NCBI GenBank assembly: GCA_963921425.1
Contig: OY992838.1
Location: forward strand, 3,844,001-3,908,000
Direction of reading: 5' to 3'
DNA: 64,000 nt
Source: Dryas octopetala
Lineage: Eukaryota; Streptophyta; Magnoliopsida; Rosales; Rosaceae
Positions 61,602 to 64,000 of the stretch are shown one piece after another. The position numbers and the translations under genes are program-made. The notes beneath the pieces were generated by a model that ran no database searches, was not told where the DNA came from, and saw only the letters and a program-made list of their open reading frames with translations. Within the stretch, counting starts at the first letter, position 1. Every line of letters begins with the position of its first letter.

Positions 61602-64000
61602 ATGCTCGAAGCTTACAGGAACAGCTCAATCGATTGGAAGCCGTCTCCGGTAGTAGCCCTAGCCACCAGCGTCGACGACTCTCAGGTCGCCGCAGCTCGC
61701 GACGACGGCTCGCTCGAGATTTGGCTCGTCTCTCCCGGCTCTGTCGGCTGGCACTGTCAGCTGGTACAATAGCAACTGCACGCACTTTTTCCATAAATGA
61801 TGTTTTCAAATTTTAATTATTTTTCAATCAATTATTGGCTTCACACTGATAGATAGGAATACCAATATTTGATTTGTTTTGTGCTCAGACGATTCATGGA
61901 GACCCTGAATCGAGAGCCTCGTCGCTTATTTGGTGTCGGGCTGGCTCGAATGGCTTGCCTTGTGGTCGGTTGTTCTCATCGAGCATAAATGGCTCGGTTT
62001 CGCAATGGGATCTTTTCCATTTGAAGCAGAAGGTATGATTTTCTGTTTGTAATACTATAACTCACTATTGCTGACTGGAAGCAGGGGATACACTTCCATA
62101 TAGCTAAAATAAATGTTTACATTGTTTACCTTCTACGCCATACTTTAAGCTATTAGTGATAATAAACATTTTCAAAGTCTGTTTTTCTAATCTCGAAATG
62201 CTTGTCATGATGTGTAATGGATTATTAGACGCGGTGACTAAGATTTGCTTTGCATTTGTAGACCGTGTTGGAATCTATTGGGGTCTCAATCTGGCAAATG
62301 GCTGTGTCACCGTGTGTTAATGATACAGAATCGAAGTCCCACCCTGTTGGAAATGGGTTTCTAAAGGCTAATATTACTGAAGGGGATGGTTCGGAAACCA
62401 GTGATAGCGAAGATGATTCCGACTCAGATGAGATTCATGAGCAATCAGTTGTTGAGGACCCGCGCATAGCATTAGCTTGTGATGATGGTTGTGTGCGAAT
62501 TTACAGTATTATTGACACAGATGAGTTTGTTTACACTAAATCGTTACCCAGGGTCAGTGGTGAGAATCTACTCCCCTTTGTCATTCTATCTCTTGGAATT
62601 TTGCTCTCTTTCCCTGAGGAGGCTCTCTTTTTTCCTTGTTTTAAAGCTTTTGGTCATGTTGTATTTTCAGGACGTGTTTTAAGTGTGACATGGAGTCCTG
62701 ATGCAAAATTTATATATTCAGGGAGCAGTGATGGGTATGTATGAATGTGTAGACCAACTGTGCTTGTTGTGATTCTTGTGAACTTAAGTCAAGCATAAAT
62801 TTCTAGACTATTGTCATTTTGATCATACATGTGATGACCTTTTCTTTGGGCAGAATTGTAAGATGCTGGGATGCTAAATTGGGCCATGAGATCTACAGGA
62901 TTACAGTTGGACTCGGAGGTTTGGGTAGTGGACCTGAACTCTGTGTGTGGTCATTACTTTCTCTGAGGTAAAATTGGGCGGCATCTTTATAATTTTCTGC
63001 AGCTTATGATACTGATTTTCTGTTCTATTTCTGTGTCAATTGGGGTTTAGCTTCTGAAATGCCCTTTCTAAAAATTGAGTTCTTTGTTTACACCAGGTGT
63101 GGGACCCTAGTGAGTGCAGACAGTACCGGCAGTGTTCAGTTTTGGGACAGTCAGCATGGGACTCTATTGCAGGCACATTCTTACCACAAGGGTGATGTGA
63201 ATGCTCTGGCAGCATCTCCCAGCCATAGTAGGGTGTTCTCTGCTGGTTCTGATGGTCAGGTACAGGGTTTTGCTCTTTTTTCAGACAAAAATCATAGTTT
63301 TGAGTTGATACTCTGCTGTTCTAGGAAATTCAAATTTGGTATATATATCCAGTGTCTCTGTATGTTAGTCATAAACTGATGATTAGTAACAAGATCAGTC
63401 TCTTATTATTCTTTAACATCTTGAACTATTAAATGGAAACAGATGGAAATTAGAGACTTCAAACTCACTTATAAAATTTTTTAAGACGTTTTGAGCTAAG
63501 ATTGAGGTTTTTTGGCTCACAATTCAATTTTTATTATGGTTCTTTGGTTTTTATTTGCTAATTTTACCAAGGAATATGTACTTCTTATTCAACCTGATGG
63601 GTCAACTACCACTACATCAATGTCTGCTATTTGTTTGGTAGGTTATTCTTTATAAGCTCTCTAGTGAGACAGTCGGATCTAGTGATGAGAAGTCTTCCAC
63701 TGATGTGATGAAGAAATGGATCTATGTTGGTTATATAAGAGCTCATACACATGATGTTAGGGCTTTGACGGTTGCTGTACCAATCAGCAGAGAAGGTCTG
63801 TCCATAACTTATGCAATGTTTCATGCTTTGCTTTGTTGCATTTATTATTTCAATCTTGCCCTTTTCACACATAACACCAGGTCATGTTTGCCTGTTTTCA
63901 ATTGATCTATGTTCTTTGTATCTTGTTATCTGTTTTCTAGTTCTTAAATTGAATTATACTTTGATTGGCAGATCCCTTGCCAGATGAAGGGATAAAAAGA
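61602..64000 (+). CDS. UTP4: UTP4 (cirhin/POPCORN) WD40 protein of the small-subunit processome, partial
   Basis: Exons: 61602-61763, 61889-62032, 62262-62559, 62671-62734, 62854-62967, 63097-63259, 63642-63795 and 63972 onward, cut by the window end. The first 376 codons stay in frame. The start is [22 protein letters not shown]40 blades end in [25 protein letters not shown] and [10 protein letters not shown]. An acidic insert ([15 protein letters not shown]) lies in exon 3. [18 protein letters not shown] and [20 protein letters not shown] match the UTP4 family. UTP4 is part of the t-UTP/UTP-A complex that binds nascent pre-rRNA in the nucleolus. In Arabidopsis the homologue POPCORN is needed for embryogenesis. 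A telo box precedes the start, as in many ribosome-biogenesis genes. The 3' half of the gene lies beyond the window. Confidence 0.9.

Overview
This is nuclear DNA of a flowering plant. The genes are intron-rich with GT/AG junctions, the intergenic DNA is AT-rich, and small transposons are frequent. The gene set includes a phytosulfokine precursor, a CYSTM peptide, a U-box/ARM ligase, a multi-FKBP/TPR immunophilin, a serine carboxypeptidase-like protein and an ECA3-type Ca2+ pump. The proteins read like those of a woody eudicot, and Rosaceae (Prunus/Malus-like) is my best guess. That guess rests on remembered family sequences, not on a search. I saw no bacterial features, CRISPR arrays, rRNA genes or canonical tRNA genes, and no LTR or virus-derived element that I could support.

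Layout: (1) 0-10 kb holds a small conserved gene (-), a two-exon PSK precursor (+), a dispersed duplication of about 0.8 kb bracketing an F-box pseudogene and a poly(A)-tailed insert, and a PP2-A10-like gene (-). (2) 11-21 kb holds a three-exon CYSTM gene (-) with a LINE remnant in an intron, a BSD-domain gene (-), a SINE with target-site duplication, a perfect-looking hairpin and a PUB30/31-type U-box gene (-). (3) 21-31 kb is mostly intergenic, with three TIR/foldback elements, around an LCAT-like gene (-) and a single-exon plant-specific gene (+). (4) 31-35 kb is a 12-exon ROF1/FKBP62-like gene (+) of 604 codons. (5) 36.3-39.9 kb is a tandem array whose anchor spacings are quantised at 157, 179 and 201 bp. 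The 22-bp steps show a higher-order repeat built from about eight diverged 22-bp monomers. (6) 40.4-44.0 kb is a 14-exon SCPL gene (+) with an apparent GC-AG last intron. (7) 44.5-60.4 kb is a 34-exon ECA3 gene (-) of 1002 codons, with an 18-nt microexon and several intronic repeats. (8) From 61.6 kb to the window end is the 5' part of a UTP4/POPCORN WD40 gene (+), head-to-head with ECA3.

All exon models were assembled by hand from splice signals, reading-frame continuity and remembered family sequences. For LCAT, FKBP, SCPL, ECA3, CYSTM and PSK the exon lengths sum to whole codons and end in a stop. The genes are independent plant loci, not an operon. They have no shared pathway, apart from a plausible shared promoter region between ECA3 and UTP4. 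The least ordinary item is the 22-bp-quantised higher-order array; it has no coding potential and lies between the FKBP and SCPL genes.
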